64,000 bases of DNA from Zygnema cylindricum (taxonomy: Eukaryota > Streptophyta > Zygnematophyceae > Zygnematales > Zygnemataceae). Shown here one piece after another: positions 1 to 12,480 of this stretch. The DNA is taken from assembly GCA_037447655.1 (NCBI GenBank), contig JBBHKE010003003.1:1-64000 (forward strand), read 5' to 3'. A program made the translations under genes and the position numbers. Below the pieces are notes generated by a model. The model ran no database searches. It was not told the origin of the DNA and worked only from the letters and a program-made list of their open reading frames with translations. Within the stretch, counting starts at the first letter, position 1, and each line of letters starts with the position of its first letter.

Positions 1-637
1 CAATTGTTTTGACCGTCAAATCTTGGTTGCTCGAACGAAGAGAAAAGTCGCCACTCGCACTAATGAGTCCTCAGCCGCTTATCCTTTGCACGTGACCGTC
101 AGATGACAAGGTCCATGCATGTGTAACGGGCATGATAAACAGGGCGCGGTATTATTGGAATCAATACAATTAAGTGTCGTTTATTCTTTGCCCGATTTTG
201 CGTCAATCTTTTTGTTGTTTTGGGTCGTGTCTTGAAATGTTCGTACTTACATCTACATTAGTACAATACTCTAGTACTTAGACGTTTTTATAAATAGGAC
301 ACGGTCCATGCGCTTATAACGGGGATGAAAAATAGGACACTTTCAATGTCCGTGTAACATGCACTGATTTATTAAGAATACAAACAACAAGTAACGACGT
401 TGACCAACCTGAACTTGATTGGACTCGTATACTTGGTTATTGGGTAATACTTAAGAACTATTAATCTATCATAGACGTGTGACTTAAGGTACAATGTACC
501 ACTATGTCTAGATAGTCATATGATTATCCTAGGGATCCCTATTTACAAATGTAGGACTTGAGGCAAGAGAACTTGCCTTGTGTTCGTTACCCTCCCTTCG
601 TCCCTTCGATCATGATTTAAGGGCCCATATTACTCTT
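1..637. other. Left flank, no gene recognised
   Basis: I see no convincing coding frame, LTR or RNA gene here. Two loosely similar stretches (about 105-150 and 298-345) share a GGTCCATGC...TAACGGG-ATGA core about 190 bp apart, which suggests an old degenerate duplication. The segment ends at the TG of the element A LTR at 638. Confidence 0.4.
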
Positions 638-1522
638 TGTTGAAATGGAGTAATTAATAGTTCACTTATCTATTTTAGTTAGACTTTAGAGAGAGAGAGG
701 ATCAGAGAAAACCATGGCTGCCTCCTTGGTCGGAAGGTGGCAGACTGGAATATGGGACACTTCACCAAAAAGTTGGAATGGGCCGAATTTCATCCTAGGT
801 CGTGCATAGTCCAGAAAATAGCCTACCGCCCTTTTCGTTAAGTCGCTGAAAAATGAATACACACATTGGGTTTGAAAATTATATAAACGTTTACGCGACG
901 GCTAATTCATTTAACGGAACAAACTAGCAAAGAGGCGCATGTGAAACGATTCATGCACGGACGCGAATCCGAACCGTGTAAATATATTTAAACGGACGGC
1001 CATCGTTGCAACGCCAACCAGGAATGAACTTTTGGCGGCTTTTAGAAATAGCGCCATGCGATGCCAAGTGGCCCCATATTATAGACACCGAAGAAGATGG
1101 CAGGAGGAACCATGGCTTCCGATGTGAGAGGCGTCACTTTGAAGGCCATTGCGTACAATGGTCGTACAAGAAGTATATCGGCCGATGTACCTCCTCATAC
1201 TGTACAGTCTTCCTATTGGTCTAAGGTTTAGTAGGTAGATGTGAGTAGGTAGACTAGGACTTAGAGAAATCTAGCCACCTCTCTTTGAGAGAGCTTGTAA
1301 CTATAAACTATAACTATAACATCTTTGACCATTGATAACTTACTGCTCAGAGGATCAAATTTAGTGATTTTTTTTGCGTTCAGCTCAGGGTAGTCGGGCC
1401 CTCACAAGGATGAGGGTGGTAAAAACACTTGTGTGCCAGGGTGGAACTTAATTAATGGAAAGAGGAAGGGGCAAACATTATCTTAGAGGTCTTTTAAACA
1501 CTGTATATTTTACAGAGTTTCA
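638..1522 (+). repeat. Element A 5' LTR
   Basis: It runs from TGTTGAAATGG to GAGTTTCA. It contains the usual blocks of this LTR group: an antisense tRNA-like stretch around 785-850, a GTAC-rich segment at about 1155-1205, a TATA-like ATAACTATAACAT region near 1310-1322, and a TTACTGCTCAG block downstream of it. The gag start codon found in the LTR ends of D, E, F and NA2 has been lost here (TTTTACAGAG in place of an ATGGAG-type start). Confidence 0.88.
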
Positions 1523-1537
1523 GGTTATGGGCCCACC
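1523..1537 (+). other. Element A primer binding site (half-tRNA iMet type)
   Basis: GGTTATGGGCCCACC follows the CA end of the LTR directly. It is the reverse complement of the anticodon arm of plant initiator tRNA-Met (recalled as GGUGGGCCCAUAACC), not of a tRNA 3' end. The match is perfect over 15 nt. Confidence 0.85.
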
Positions 1538-4500
1538 CTCTAGGGTGCCCATATTTTATGGATCACACTTTCTATAGTGGGAGATGATGATGGAAGGTGC
1601 TCTCTTTAAGAAGCATTTATAGGGCATAGTATCTGATCATATTCGATGCCCATCACCACCGGGGTTTGGAGGAACACATTTTTTTAACACCTCCACAACT
1701 ACACCAGCCAGATCATCTATCCCAATCATTGAGGATAGTGAGGAAGTGGAGGAAATTATCATAGAGGGAGAAAAGGGAAGAGCCACATCTCGAGGAAATC
1801 CACTGTCGCGGACGATACTAGTAGCAACACCACGACCAATGATGGTAGGGAGTCGGACCGAAGGGTCAAAGTATGAAAAATGGCACTATAAAGACACCGT
1901 TGCTAAGCACCTCATTCTTAAAAGAGTAGTGAACGACATTGCCATCCCCCATATGAAAATCTGATCATTTTCTCAAATTTGGGAGTCAGTAGTAAACAAA
2001 TATAAGTGTTAGTCATTGCAACAGTAGATGCTGACAAAAAATAAGATTTGAGCTTATACTTACAAGGGAGATATATCAATTATTATTGTAATGACTTAGG
2101 AGCCTTATTAGGAGAACTAGAGAGTGCAGGTAACTCATCGTCTAAGAGACAAAGAGTGAAAACATTGATGATGAAACTACCTGAAGAGTATGATAATATA
2201 ATTAATATATTGCAAGATAAAGGTGATAGCATTTGGAATTGGGATGATGTAGTGGGGATGATATTACTGAAAGAAAATACCATAGAACTAAAGAGAGGAA
2301 GTCCGAGTGTGTAAACACTAACTAGAGGATTTGATTAGCGTAATCATGATGAGCAAAAGGGAAAGGATCCTTATCCAAATTTTGGGGAAGAGGACAAGGA
2401 GGTGGCAAGCTTGATGAACAAGAGAGAGGAGCTCCACGAGGTGGATTATGTCACTTTTGCAAAAAACCAGGACACTATATGGCAGACTGTGTCAGACTTG
2501 CATATCTATGGCTCATAGATGGACAAGGAACCTCAAGGGATGGAGGAAAGAAAAAGGTTTTTCTGACTCACGTGCATGAAGACCAAGAAGAGGAGGCAAC
2601 CAAACCGGAAGAAGAGCTTGAGGAGCTCCTCCTCAATCCGAAAACCACTAAGAAGCATACCGACATTCAACGGAGATAGAAATGTGTTTTCAGAGAGAAG
2701 AGACATCTACCCGAGGATAGATGTATCATTGATTTGGGGGCCTCCATGCATATGTGCAAGGATAAGAGGTGGTACACTAAATTGAGGAAAATTCTAATGG
2801 TTGAGATAGAGTACGGATATGGTACAGTAGAAACCACAAGTCATGTTGGTTTTTTCGATTTAAATGTCTTAGTTGATGGGAAAGCCTCAATTTAACACTC
2901 TGATATATTTTTTACATTCCACACCTCAGTAAAAATCTTGTCTCTACAATTGTACTAGATGACAAAGAGTTTAAAACATGAACTTGGAAAGAAGTCTTCA
3001 CAGCTTAATATGATAATGAGATTTATTTCATAGATGAGAAAGGAAATCAAAGAATGTTTAGAGTTGTACTATGTGATGAAAATAATGTTCTCTACTCGTG
3101 TGAAAGTGATATGATGCTATGGCATAAAAGGTTGGGGCATATGCATCTAGATAGAGAAAAATAAATGAAAAAAAAGAATAGTGGATAGGATTAAGTTTGG
3201 AGATGATAAAACTTCACATGATTGCATTGGATGTGCTCAACGAAAGATTCATAGACTTCCATTCCTAAAAGCATCCACATTTAGAAGAGAGAAAGTATAC
3301 GATTTCATACACAATAATGTTTGAATACGTGCTAGGTATGCTTGAAATGGGGGAAAAAGATATATGCTAACGATAACACATGACTGGTCTAGATACACAA
3401 AGGTATACTTTCTCATACATAAGTCAAAAGTATAAGGATAATTTAAGGAATATAAAGTATGGAGTGAAAAATTACATGAGACCTCAATAAAAGAAATAAA
3501 AAGTGATAATGGGAAAGAATACACCTTAAGGAAGTTTGAAGAATTTCTTAAAGGGGAAAGAATTCATCATGAAAAAATTGTCCCTTACAATCCGGAACAA
3601 AATAGAGTAGCACAAAGAGTAAATAGAACTTTAGGGGATATTACTAGAAGTATGCTAACAGATAAGAGGATAGGAATGCAATTTTGGGCTAAGTCTATGA
3701 ACTACGCTAACTTCATCAAAAATATAGTCTTAACTTTAGCAAATAAGGAGGAAACTCCTTTTGAGAGGTAGACAGGAAGAAAACCATATTTGTCTAGTTT
3801 GAGAGTGTTTGGAAGTCAAGTTTACAATTTAGATTCAGATAAAACTAAATGGAAGCTAGAAGGAAGAGGGAAACCAAGATATTTTGTAGGATATGATGAG
3901 AGCACTTAAGGATATCAATTTTATAATCTGAAAAAAAAAATATAATTTTGGTAAAACACATAGTGGTGAGGAATGAAGGAAAGTCCATTGATCCATTCAA
4001 ATATAATAAGAAATTCAAAATCAGATTTGTACCGGATCAATATTCTGACTTTGACTTTCGAAATAATGAGAAGGAAGATGGAGAAAAGGAAGAATCTACA
4101 AGTTTCCCAAAGGAAAAGGAGGAAAGAACAACATCCGAGATAACGCCTCAATACGAAATGGTAACCGAGGAGGCACTTGATGAGATACAGAAATTGGGAG
4201 AAAAAAAAATTGAAAATCTTCTTAAACAAACACGATGATGCCTTCCATTCCAGCATAAGATTTTGAAGGGGGAATAAGAAGGAGCAAACGGCTCCAAGAA
4301 AGTCAAGTAAATAATAAACTCACAAAGATCTCCCACGCGGATGAGCCTCAGACATGCTTAGAGGCCATAAATACTCGTGAAAGTAGCCGATAGATACTGC
4401 CATAAATGAGGAAACGACTTCCATTATAGAAGCCAATACATGGGAGTTGGTACAATGTCCACCAAACAAAAACCGATTGGATGTAAGGGGGTTTTTAAAC

Positions 4501-5909
4501 TTAAGCTAAACCCATATAATACCATTGAGAGATACAAGGCTAGATTAGTTGCTAAAAGTTACGCTCACAAAGAGGGCATAGACTATGAAGAAACCTTTGC
4601 ACCAGTAGTCAAATTTCCCTCGGTTAGAATCCTCTTAACCCTACGGAGCATAGGATATTGAAATACACCAAATGGATATCAAAACCGCCTTCTTACACGA
4701 AGAGTTGGAAGAGGAAATTAACTTGAAGCACCCAAAAGGATTCGTGGAAAATAGGGAAGAAAGCAAGGTGTGCAAACTAATAAAATCACTTTATGGCCTT
4801 AAGCAGGCTCGGCGGCAATAGAATATTAAACTGGACAAATTTTTGACCGGTTTGGGGTATATCATAATAAGTTCAGATCATTCCATGTATTTGTTTGAGG
4901 ATGAGAATGGAGTAATATTCATTGCTATTTATATGGATGATTTATTAGTCTTAATCAAATCCTTCGAGAAAATTAACAAACTGAAATAGGATCTTTGAAG
5001 TCGGTTTGACATGAAAGACCTCGGCGAGGCAAAATATAATTTGGGAATTACGATGGAGAGAGATATAGGGAATAAAATAATCAGACTTATTCAAAGAGAA
5101 GCGATTAGAAATATGTTAAAAAAAATCAGATATAAAAAGCAAATGTATTTACTATTCCAATGGATTTGAAGAAAGTCTTTGAGGGGAGTGAAGAGAGAGG
5201 AAAATTGATCATTAATGATGAGATGGAAGAGGAAGAAAGAAGATTTATGAAAAACATCCCTTATTGCTATATTGTAGGAAGTTTAATCTATTTTAAAAAC
5301 TCTACCCAGTGAGATATAGTTGCAGCTGTAGGTGTCCTCACCAGGAGTCTAAATGAACCCAAAAAGAAAGACTGAGAGGCACCCAAAAGGGTGATGAGGT
5401 TCTCGTGGGGAAAAAGGAATTGTGGTTGCATTTGGGAGGGGAGCACACTGACATCACTACTAGGAGTGATATCAGTTATGGAGATGTGCCTTTAAGGCGC
5501 TGTACGACTAGATATGTGTTGCAAGTTGGATCTGGTCCATGCTGTTCGAGTGGCAAGCAACACAAAGTCGTTGCTCAGTTCACGATGGAGGCTGAGTACA
5601 TGGCTTCTTGTGCTGCCACCACCAAATTAATGTGGGTGAAATCTCTTCTTGAAGATCTTGGGTTCATCAAGTCTGGAACTTAAAATGCTTTTTGTGAAAA
5701 TCAAGTTGCTATCTCTATTGCCGCTAATTCAAGCTAAGTATATGGATATAAGACTAAGCTCTGTCACAAAGAAGGTTGAAAATAAAATCATTAAAGTGGT
5801 TCATAAATTTGATGAAGAAATGATTGCGAACATGATGACAAAACTAGTGCTTTCTCATACGTTAATTTTTTGCAAAAAAAATTGTGGACTAAAAATGAAA
5901 AGTGATTAG
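1523..5909 (+). pseudogene. Element A gag-pol polyprotein, decayed
   Basis: Copia polyprotein remnants lie in the order Gag, zinc knuckle, protease, integrase, RT, RNase H. The Gag knuckle CHFCKKPGHYMADC is at about 2452-2493. The protease active site reads DLGA instead of DSGA near 2735. The integrase keeps the WHKRLGH zinc-binding start (about 3120) and an NPEQN stretch (about 3590). The RT catalytic box is YMDD at 4930-4941. RNase H keeps TMEAEYMASC near 5585. The frame is broken by many stops and shifts (for example at 4250, 4380 and 4980), so no active product is expected. The Gag reading frame includes the primer site. The original start codon in the LTR has mutated. Confidence 0.9.
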
Positions 5910-5921
5910 GAACTAAGGGAG

Positions 5922-6807
5922 TGTTGAAAACGAGTAATTAATAGTTCACTATCTATTTTAGTTAGATTCTATTGGGAGAGAGGATCAGAGAAAACCATGG
6001 GTGCCTCCTTAATCGGATGGTGGCAGACTAGAATAGGGGACACTTTACCAAAAAGTTGCACTTGCCTGAATTTCATCCTAGGTCCTGCATATTCCAGAAA
6101 ATAGCCTACCGCCCTATCCGTTAAGTTGCTAAAAAATGGATACACACATTGGGTTTGATAATTATAAACGTTTACGAGATGGCTAATTCATTTAACGGAA
6201 TAAACTAGCAAAGAGGCCCATGTGAAACGATTCATGGACGGAGGCGAATCCGAACCGTATAAATATAAATGTTGTCATTACAGCCGCCAACCGGGAATGA
6301 AATTTTAGCGGATTTTAGAGAAAGGGTCACGCGATGCAAAGTGGCACCTTATTATTGGACACCGGAGAAGATGGAAGGAGGAACCATGGCTCTCAATTTG
6401 ACAAGCATCACTTTGAAGGTCGTGTCTTACAATGGTCGTATAAGAAGTGCATCGGCCGATGTACCTTCTCGTACTGTACAATATTCCTATTGGTCAAGGG
6501 TTTAGCAGTAGGTAGTTGTGAGTAGGCAAAGTAGGACTTAGAGAAATTTAGCCACCTATCTCTGAAAGAGCTTGTAACTATAAGGGTCATCTTTGACCAT
6601 TGATAACTTACTCCTCAAAGGAGCAAATTCAGTGATTATTTTTGCGTTCGGCTCAAGGGAGTCGGGCCCTCACAAGGGTAAGGGTGGTCGGAATAATTGT
6701 GTGCCACGGTGGCCCTTATTTGTGGGAAAGAGGAAGGGGCAAGCGTTATCTTAGAGGTCTTATACACGCTATATATTATGTGGCCTACTGGAGGCCATAG
6801 AGTTTCA
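5922..6807 (+). repeat. Element A 3' LTR, preceded by purine tract
   Basis: It starts TGTTGAAAACG right after the polypurine tract AACTAAGGGAG (5911-5921) and ends GAGTTTCA at 6807. The last 40 bp differ from the 5' copy but can form a small hairpin (TGGCCT at 6780-6785 with AGGCCA at 6792-6797). It carries the same tRNA-like and GTAC blocks as the 5' LTR. Confidence 0.88.
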
Positions 6808-6962
6808 TTTTTCACCAAAGGTCTGGAAACACAATAAACAAGGGTAGGTATGTACTCTAAACCCTTTTACTTAGAAGGCGTAAGGTTTGTAGAGTTCCCA
6901 TGCACCCTTTTACAAAATTAAGATGGTTGGCTTTGGGAAGGCAACAAAGTGGTCCTGCTTGG
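6808..6962. other. Spacer between elements A and B
   Basis: This is 155 bp of sequence matching neither neighbouring LTR. I see no coding or structured feature. It may be a remnant of older non-transposon DNA. Confidence 0.4.
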
Positions 6963-7444
6963 TGTAATTATATGACCTCGATTGGCCCACAGTATGTCCA
7001 GCTTATGTCCAATCTAAAGTCGACATTTGATTTTGTCCGTTTAAATTAAATGTCGTTTCGTGTATTTTGCGCGGCCTGATATTCGTGCGGTTCAGTTTGT
7101 TTTGTGTTCGTTCCGTTTCGTAACCCGTTAAATAGAATATGTCAAGTGGTACATCTTGAAATATGAATCTTACCCATGTACCTAACACTTCGTCAAGACC
7201 TAACGGATAAGACGGTTCGCTATGCTGTACGGCGATCATCTTGAAAGACCTAGGATCAAATCTTGGCGTGGCCGCCTATCTTTTGCAAAGTGTTGTGCCT
7301 CCTACTCCCTTTTGCTATCTCCCTATCTGCCTAAAGAAGCCATGGTTGTCTTTGAGTCCTTAGTGAGTACGACAAGTATGAGGGTTTAAATGACACCACA
7401 TACTGTCCAACAAAAAATAGAAATATAAAATACCTTTTTCAACA
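6963..7444 (-). repeat. Element B 3' LTR, internally deleted
   Basis: On the + strand it reads TGTAATTATATGACC to TTTTTCAACA. It begins like the B 5' LTR at 15569 but after about 49 bp jumps to sequence matching 35070 onward, so the middle is missing. It retains an antisense tRNA-like stretch (CCTAACGGATAAGACGG ... GGATCAAATC, about 7198-7262). The purine tract of the element lies next to it at 7445-7455 on the minus strand. Confidence 0.75.
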
Positions 7445-10400
7445 CTCCCTTTATTTTTCTTATCTATCTTTTGCTTCAATCCACACTTCTTCCTACAAAA
7501 TACCAATTTGGGGAAAGGCACCGGTTTGGTTATCATATCCGCTACCATCTCCCCATCTGGTCTACATTCGAAACTTATGCTTTTATTCTCAACCTTCTCT
7601 GTATTATAGCTCAATCTGATATCCATGTGTTTTGCTTTAAAGTGATGCTCTTGATTTGTTGCTATTGCAATTGCAGCTTGATTATTACATAATATTTTTT
7701 ACACTCCATTCTTCATATAACTAAGTTCTTGAAACAATGATTTCACCTACATTAATTTTTTCACATTTGAACAAGAGGCCACATACTCAGCCTCCATGGT
7801 GGAATGAGCAATCACCTTTTGTTGCTTACGGCTCCAACACCAAGTCCCATTCCCAACATACAACACGTACCCGGATGTATATCTTCTCATTGGAGCCTCC
7901 CCATTACTGGCATCACTCCAAGTAGTGATGTGAGTATTATACCTCCGCAAATGCAACCACCGATATGTTGTTCCTATCAAGTACAACATGACCCTCTTCA
8001 ATGCTTTCGAATCTTTGTTCCAAGAATCATTTAAACTCCTAGTTAATATTCCTACAATTGTCACTATATCAAGACGTGTACATTTCATAAAATAGATCAA
8101 GCTATCAACAGCTTGTCGGTACAGAATATTTTGCATAAACTTTCTTTCCTCCGGTCCTAACTCATCATCCAAGACCACAACTTCCATTTCTAAACTCCCT
8201 CATTTCCCATCTTTAAATCCATCAGAGTCGTACAACTATTTGCTTTATCTATTTGAAAATTTTCAAGCATGTTTCCAATTGCCTCATTTTGAGTTAGACT
8301 AATTATTTTCTTCTCTCTATCCGTTTCCATCATAATTCCCAAAATATATTTTGCTTCCCCCAAATCCTTCATGTCAAATCTACTCTTTAGATTTCTCTAT
8401 TGATTTACTTAAAACAAGCAAATCATCAACATAGATTGCAATAAACATTATACCTTTCTCATCCTTAAATAGATAGATGGAATGATTCGAGCTAATTCGG
8501 ACATATCCCAAATAAGTAAAAAACTTGTCCTGTTTCTTTTTCCATTTGCGCTGAGCTTACTTCACTCCATAAAGGGACTTTATCAATCTACACACCTTGC
8601 TTCTTCTCCTTTTTCCACAAATCCTTCCAGTTGTCGCATGAAGATCTTTTCTTTCAATTCTTCGTGCAAGAAACCTATTTTGATGTCCATCTGATGCACT
8701 TGTATGTCTTTCCAGACTATGAATTCCTTCCAAATAAGTTTGAGGTTCGCTCATATACGACAACTTAGTTACCTTATTATTGACTTATCTTTTTTGAAGT
8801 CTCTTGCTACTTCTTCTTCCTCTTTCAAAATCTGCTGCCAGAATGCAGGGTAATCTTGGATTTCTCAAATAGGTCCATCTTCTCTCCTATCTATGGAGTT
8901 CATTTCCAGTCTTTCTCCCCTATCCATGGAGTCCATCTCCGGTGTTTCATCGTCCTCTTCCTCGGGTTGGACTGGTGATTCAGACTCCAAAAGCAAGTCA
9001 CTCTCGGTAAGAGTTTTTCTTGCATCAACAACTTCCGGTTGAACCAAAGTTTTTTTTAGAGAATCTGAATCTAACTCATTTTCGGATTCAATTCCAATTC
9101 TAACCGGTTTAGTGTATTTAAAGAGATCTACTAACTTGCATTCATCCATAACCACCAAGTGTTTAACTTCGATGATATTTTCTTTCCCGAGATCATAGTT
9201 TTTTTATCTTTTTGTATTCTCATCATATCCAAGTAACTATCCAAACTTTCCTCTTACAACCAACTTCCAATTAGATTTTTCTGCACTTAGACTAAAACTT
9301 GACTCCCAAACACCTTTAAGTGTGATATATCCGGTTTTCTTCCGGTCCATCTTACATAGGGTGTTTGACCTTTCAGCGCCGAGGTAAAAACTATATTCTT
9401 AAGATAATTAGCACAGTTCATAGATTCTGCCCAAAAGCGATTTTTTCTTTTTTTCTGATAGCATACTACGGGTACTATCACTTAATTTCTAATTTAATCT
9501 CTCGGCTTCACCGTTTTGTTACAGATTTCTTGGGACAGTCTTTTGGTGTTGAACTCTTTTTTCTTTCAAAAACTCATCAAATTGATTAGAAGTGTATTCC
9601 CCCCCATTATCACCCCTCACTCTTTTTTAGGTGTCTCATGAAGCTTCTAACTCCATGCTTTATACTCCTTAAAATAAGTCGGTGCTTCATTTTTTTTTTT
9701 TCAAAAAATAGACTTTGAATATCTAGATCAGTCATCAGTTATAGTAAGCATAAATCACTTCCCTCCAACTAATGGCGCTTTGGCCAGTCCCTATATGACC
9801 GTAGGAAGTAGATCTATAACTTTTTCTCCTTTATAGGTTGCGGTTTTAGGGAAAGGTAATCCGTGGGCCTTACCATGAGCACATCCCCTAGTGTCATCCA
9901 AGGTCTTATTATCCTCAAACTGTATTCCCTTAACCACTCCCATCTTCTTCATTTTTTTAGTCTAATTAGATGTATATGCCCTAATCCTTTATGCCAAATC
10001 ATATAGTCACTCACACCGGCATAGTAAAATCCCGTCTTTCCATTTTTCAAATTTAGCCTAAACATTTCTTGGCTACCCTTTTCATTAACAATGTTCTTAT
10101 AATCATTTGTCAGTTTCATTAATAAAGTATTCACCTTTTCTTTCTCTGTCTTTTGTTTTCTATACCAGTGTAACTTCGTGAATAATCCAGACAAATCATT
10201 ACAAAAGTCAAGCATTTTTCCTCATTTGTAAAAATATTCCTGCACCTTCTAATCTGCAAGTTTCTACTGTTGAATGGTACCACTCTTGTAAATATTTACA
10301 AGAGCCTCCCACAAATTGGCTGCCTTGTCCACATTTAGGTGAGGGTAGCAAGTGCTTGAGTAAGACGCCTAAGAATGAAATGAGTTGTCGTTGTGTTGTT

Positions 10401-10681
10401 GACATCCCTGATTTCAGTATCATCTACCTCAGTTTTTTGAAATAATCCCTACCTATAATGATCCAGTAGCTATTGATGTGAGTTTCTCCTTTATTTTTTC
10501 TTTGCCTTTGTCAACACGATGGTCTCTCCGTATTCTTTAACCTCCTCCTTCTCCCTAGAACCTTCGACAATCGAGCTCTGGCAAACTTGAGCGGAACTAT
10601 CAAATTTGCAGATGGTCGTCACACACGACCACTCACAATGCCCCATAAATGTTTTTCAAAAATGACACTCCTCATCATAGT
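7445..10681 (-). pseudogene. Element B gag-pol remnant with Gag-integrase fusion
   Basis: Read on the minus strand from 10681 downwards. Gag (FEKHLWGI-like, about 10640-10660) runs into a stretch at 9949-10215 where Gag sequence (LLMKL...YKNIVN) joins directly to the integrase start (EKGSQEMFRL ... WHKGLGH). The zinc knuckle and protease are therefore missing, yet the join is in frame over 88 codons. The integrase core, a linker and RT follow. The RT box is YVDD (8422-8433). RNase H remnants with STMEAEYVASC lie near 7790-7830, and the C-terminal FCRKKCGLKQK-type tail near 7490. Many stops and shifts are present, so it is dead and, given the deletion, was probably non-autonomous earlier. Confidence 0.85.
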
Positions 10682-11523
10682 TGTTGTTTTGGAAACCTTT
10701 AGTCCTCTCTATATCTCGTGTGTGAGAAAGAGATTCTGGACTACGTCATTTTTGTGTGCAGGGTGATTTGTCGTAGAAAGGTTTTTAGTGTGGTTTGTAA
10801 GTCAAAAGGGAGTACATGGGTTGAGTACACTCCAGCCACATGTGTCACTCCGTGGGGAAGTCAAGATTGTGTGTTCTGGATGATGGAAAATACAGTTTCA
10901 TTTGGGGACCGGGTTTAAACGTGGAGGTTCATCTTCGGTGATGAAAGAATGCGCGGAATACGGACGGAGTCCGGCGTCATCTTTGGAAGAGGAATATTGA
11001 TTGCGCCGTCATTTGAGCGGGCAAACTTTAATGGCATACTATTTCATTTGAGCGTGCAAACTTTAACCGCGTACTATTTTGTTTTAGCGGCTGTTAGTTT
11101 TAGGTTTGTTGTAAATATTTGTGTACGGCTCACGGCGGGTTTTCTTTGATAAGGTTTAGTATACCGGTCGACCAACGATATAGATCAGCTGCAGGTTCAC
11201 TTGTATATATAAGACTTAGAATATTTTGGAGTTAGGAATTCCTTGTATGAAACTGCGAAGCAGTTTTTGGGTGTTTTAAAATTGCAATATCATTTTAATC
11301 TTTTGTCAAAACTTTTTGAAATTATACGTGTCATTTCTTTGTGAGATTATCTATATTGTGGCAAATTTGCAGATCTAGGGTGTGGCTGGTTTGCTTGGGG
11401 TTTCATTGTGAAATCGGTCTTTTGTGCGTTTTCGTGAGAGTTTCCTCTTTGTATTTTAAATACTATGCCAACTGCTGGTGCTTCGTCTTCTTCCTCAAGA
11501 GCACCGGTTGCCTCATGTCAAAA
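10682..11523 (+). repeat. Element C 5' LTR
   Basis: It starts TGTTGTTTTGGAAACC and ends near GTCAAAA, where the 3' LTR has GTCAACA, so the terminal CA has probably mutated. A 35 bp tandem duplication (11015-11049 and 11050-11085, GAGCG-GCAAACTTTAA core) is present here but single in the 3' LTR. The first 59 nt of the gag frame lie inside this LTR. Confidence 0.85.
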
Positions 11524-12480
11524 GATTACGGGCCCACCCTCAGGAATCCCGGTGTTCAATGGCCAAAAAAAATTATATTGGGCGGATTTGACTAAATCTT
11601 ACCTTAAGCAAGTAAAATTGTATGATGTGGTTTCCAGTGTTCTTCTAGATACGGTTCCGGATTTTGATAAGAAAAATGAGGATGCATTGCATGTTTTTAA
11701 TTTACTCTTGTTAGAATATCTGAGCATGACATATATCAATATCTCTATGGCATCTAAAATATGGAAGGATTTGAAGGAATCTTATGTGCTAGCTAGTGAG
11801 CAAATTGAGGTTAAAACTGCTGGAAAAATTTGGGATTATAAGTATACTGGGAGGGGTATGAACTCATATTGTAATGGCTTGAAACTTCTATTATCGGAGA
11901 ATGCTTGTCCCAGGGGGAATTTTCCTCCTTATCATCAAGCAATGATTTTAATGAGAGGGCTTTCTACTGAATATAAAGGAGTCCCTGAACAATTAAAGAG
12001 GCTAGAGAAGAGTAAATGGAACATAGTGTAGCTCAAGCTTATATTTTAGAGGAAGAGGCCACTCACATAACTTTGAATGGTGGAAAATCAGCGGTAGCTT
12101 ACAATGCTCAGACATATAGGCCGGCTAGATTCTCCACAAATAGGAATTTCCCTCCTAATCGGAATTATAGGCAATATGATAGATGTGTCTATTCCTTCCG
12201 TCAAAGTCATGGTTTTCGGATGTGTACGGCTTTTATAAAAGCGGGTGAAAAAGGAATTTATCGCGCGGGGTGGAAGGTGTGGTTAGATGATTCACCATCA
12301 AAAGTATCGGCATCAAAACTACTGGTTAAAAATGTGGCGTTCTTTGCAGCCGATGAGACACCACAAGACGAATCATCGGAGGAAAAGGACAATGTGGTAA
12401 GATTTCCGCAATCAGATGACGATGAGTTCTTTGCCCTTGCAAAGGATCTCATGGAGGGTCCTCAAGAGAACAAGTGAATT
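11465..12480 (+). pseudogene. Element C Gag, frameshifted
   Basis: It starts at ATG 11465 inside the LTR with a Ser/Ala-rich N-terminus (MPTAGASSSSSRAP). It then passes through the primer site (GPPSGIPVFNG) into a copia Gag-like helical region (YLSMTYIN, WKDLKESYV, MRGLSTEY) and stops at 12029. The frame is shifted near 12016-12031 and continues to 12477. The zinc knuckle is degenerate (CVYSFRQSHGFRMC, second Cys replaced by Ser). An acidic stretch follows (DESSEEKD), as is usual before the protease. This is a capsid/nucleocapsid remnant, not expected to be functional. Confidence 0.82.
11524..11538 (+). other. Element C primer binding site, diverged half-tRNA type
   Basis: GATTACGGGCCCACC differs at two positions from the GGTTATGGGCCCACC seen in the other copia families. 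It occupies the expected position at the LTR edge and is read through by gag as ...ITGPP. Confidence 0.7.

Larger units (their letters stand above)
638..6807 (+). mobile_element. Element A: decayed Ty1/copia retrotransposon with both LTRs
   Basis: The two LTRs (638-1522 and 5922-6807) are of nearly equal length and clearly homologous, starting TGTTGAAA and ending GAGTTTCA. Between them lie a primer binding site, gag, protease, integrase, RT and RNase H remnants in copia order, and a purine tract before the 3' LTR. The flanking pentamers (CTCTT at 633-637, TTTTT at 6808-6812) do not match, so no target duplication is preserved. The many stops, the frameshifts and the LTR divergence make this an old copy. 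Its LTR is related to that of element E (shared GTAATTAATAGTTCAC block near the start). Confidence 0.92.
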
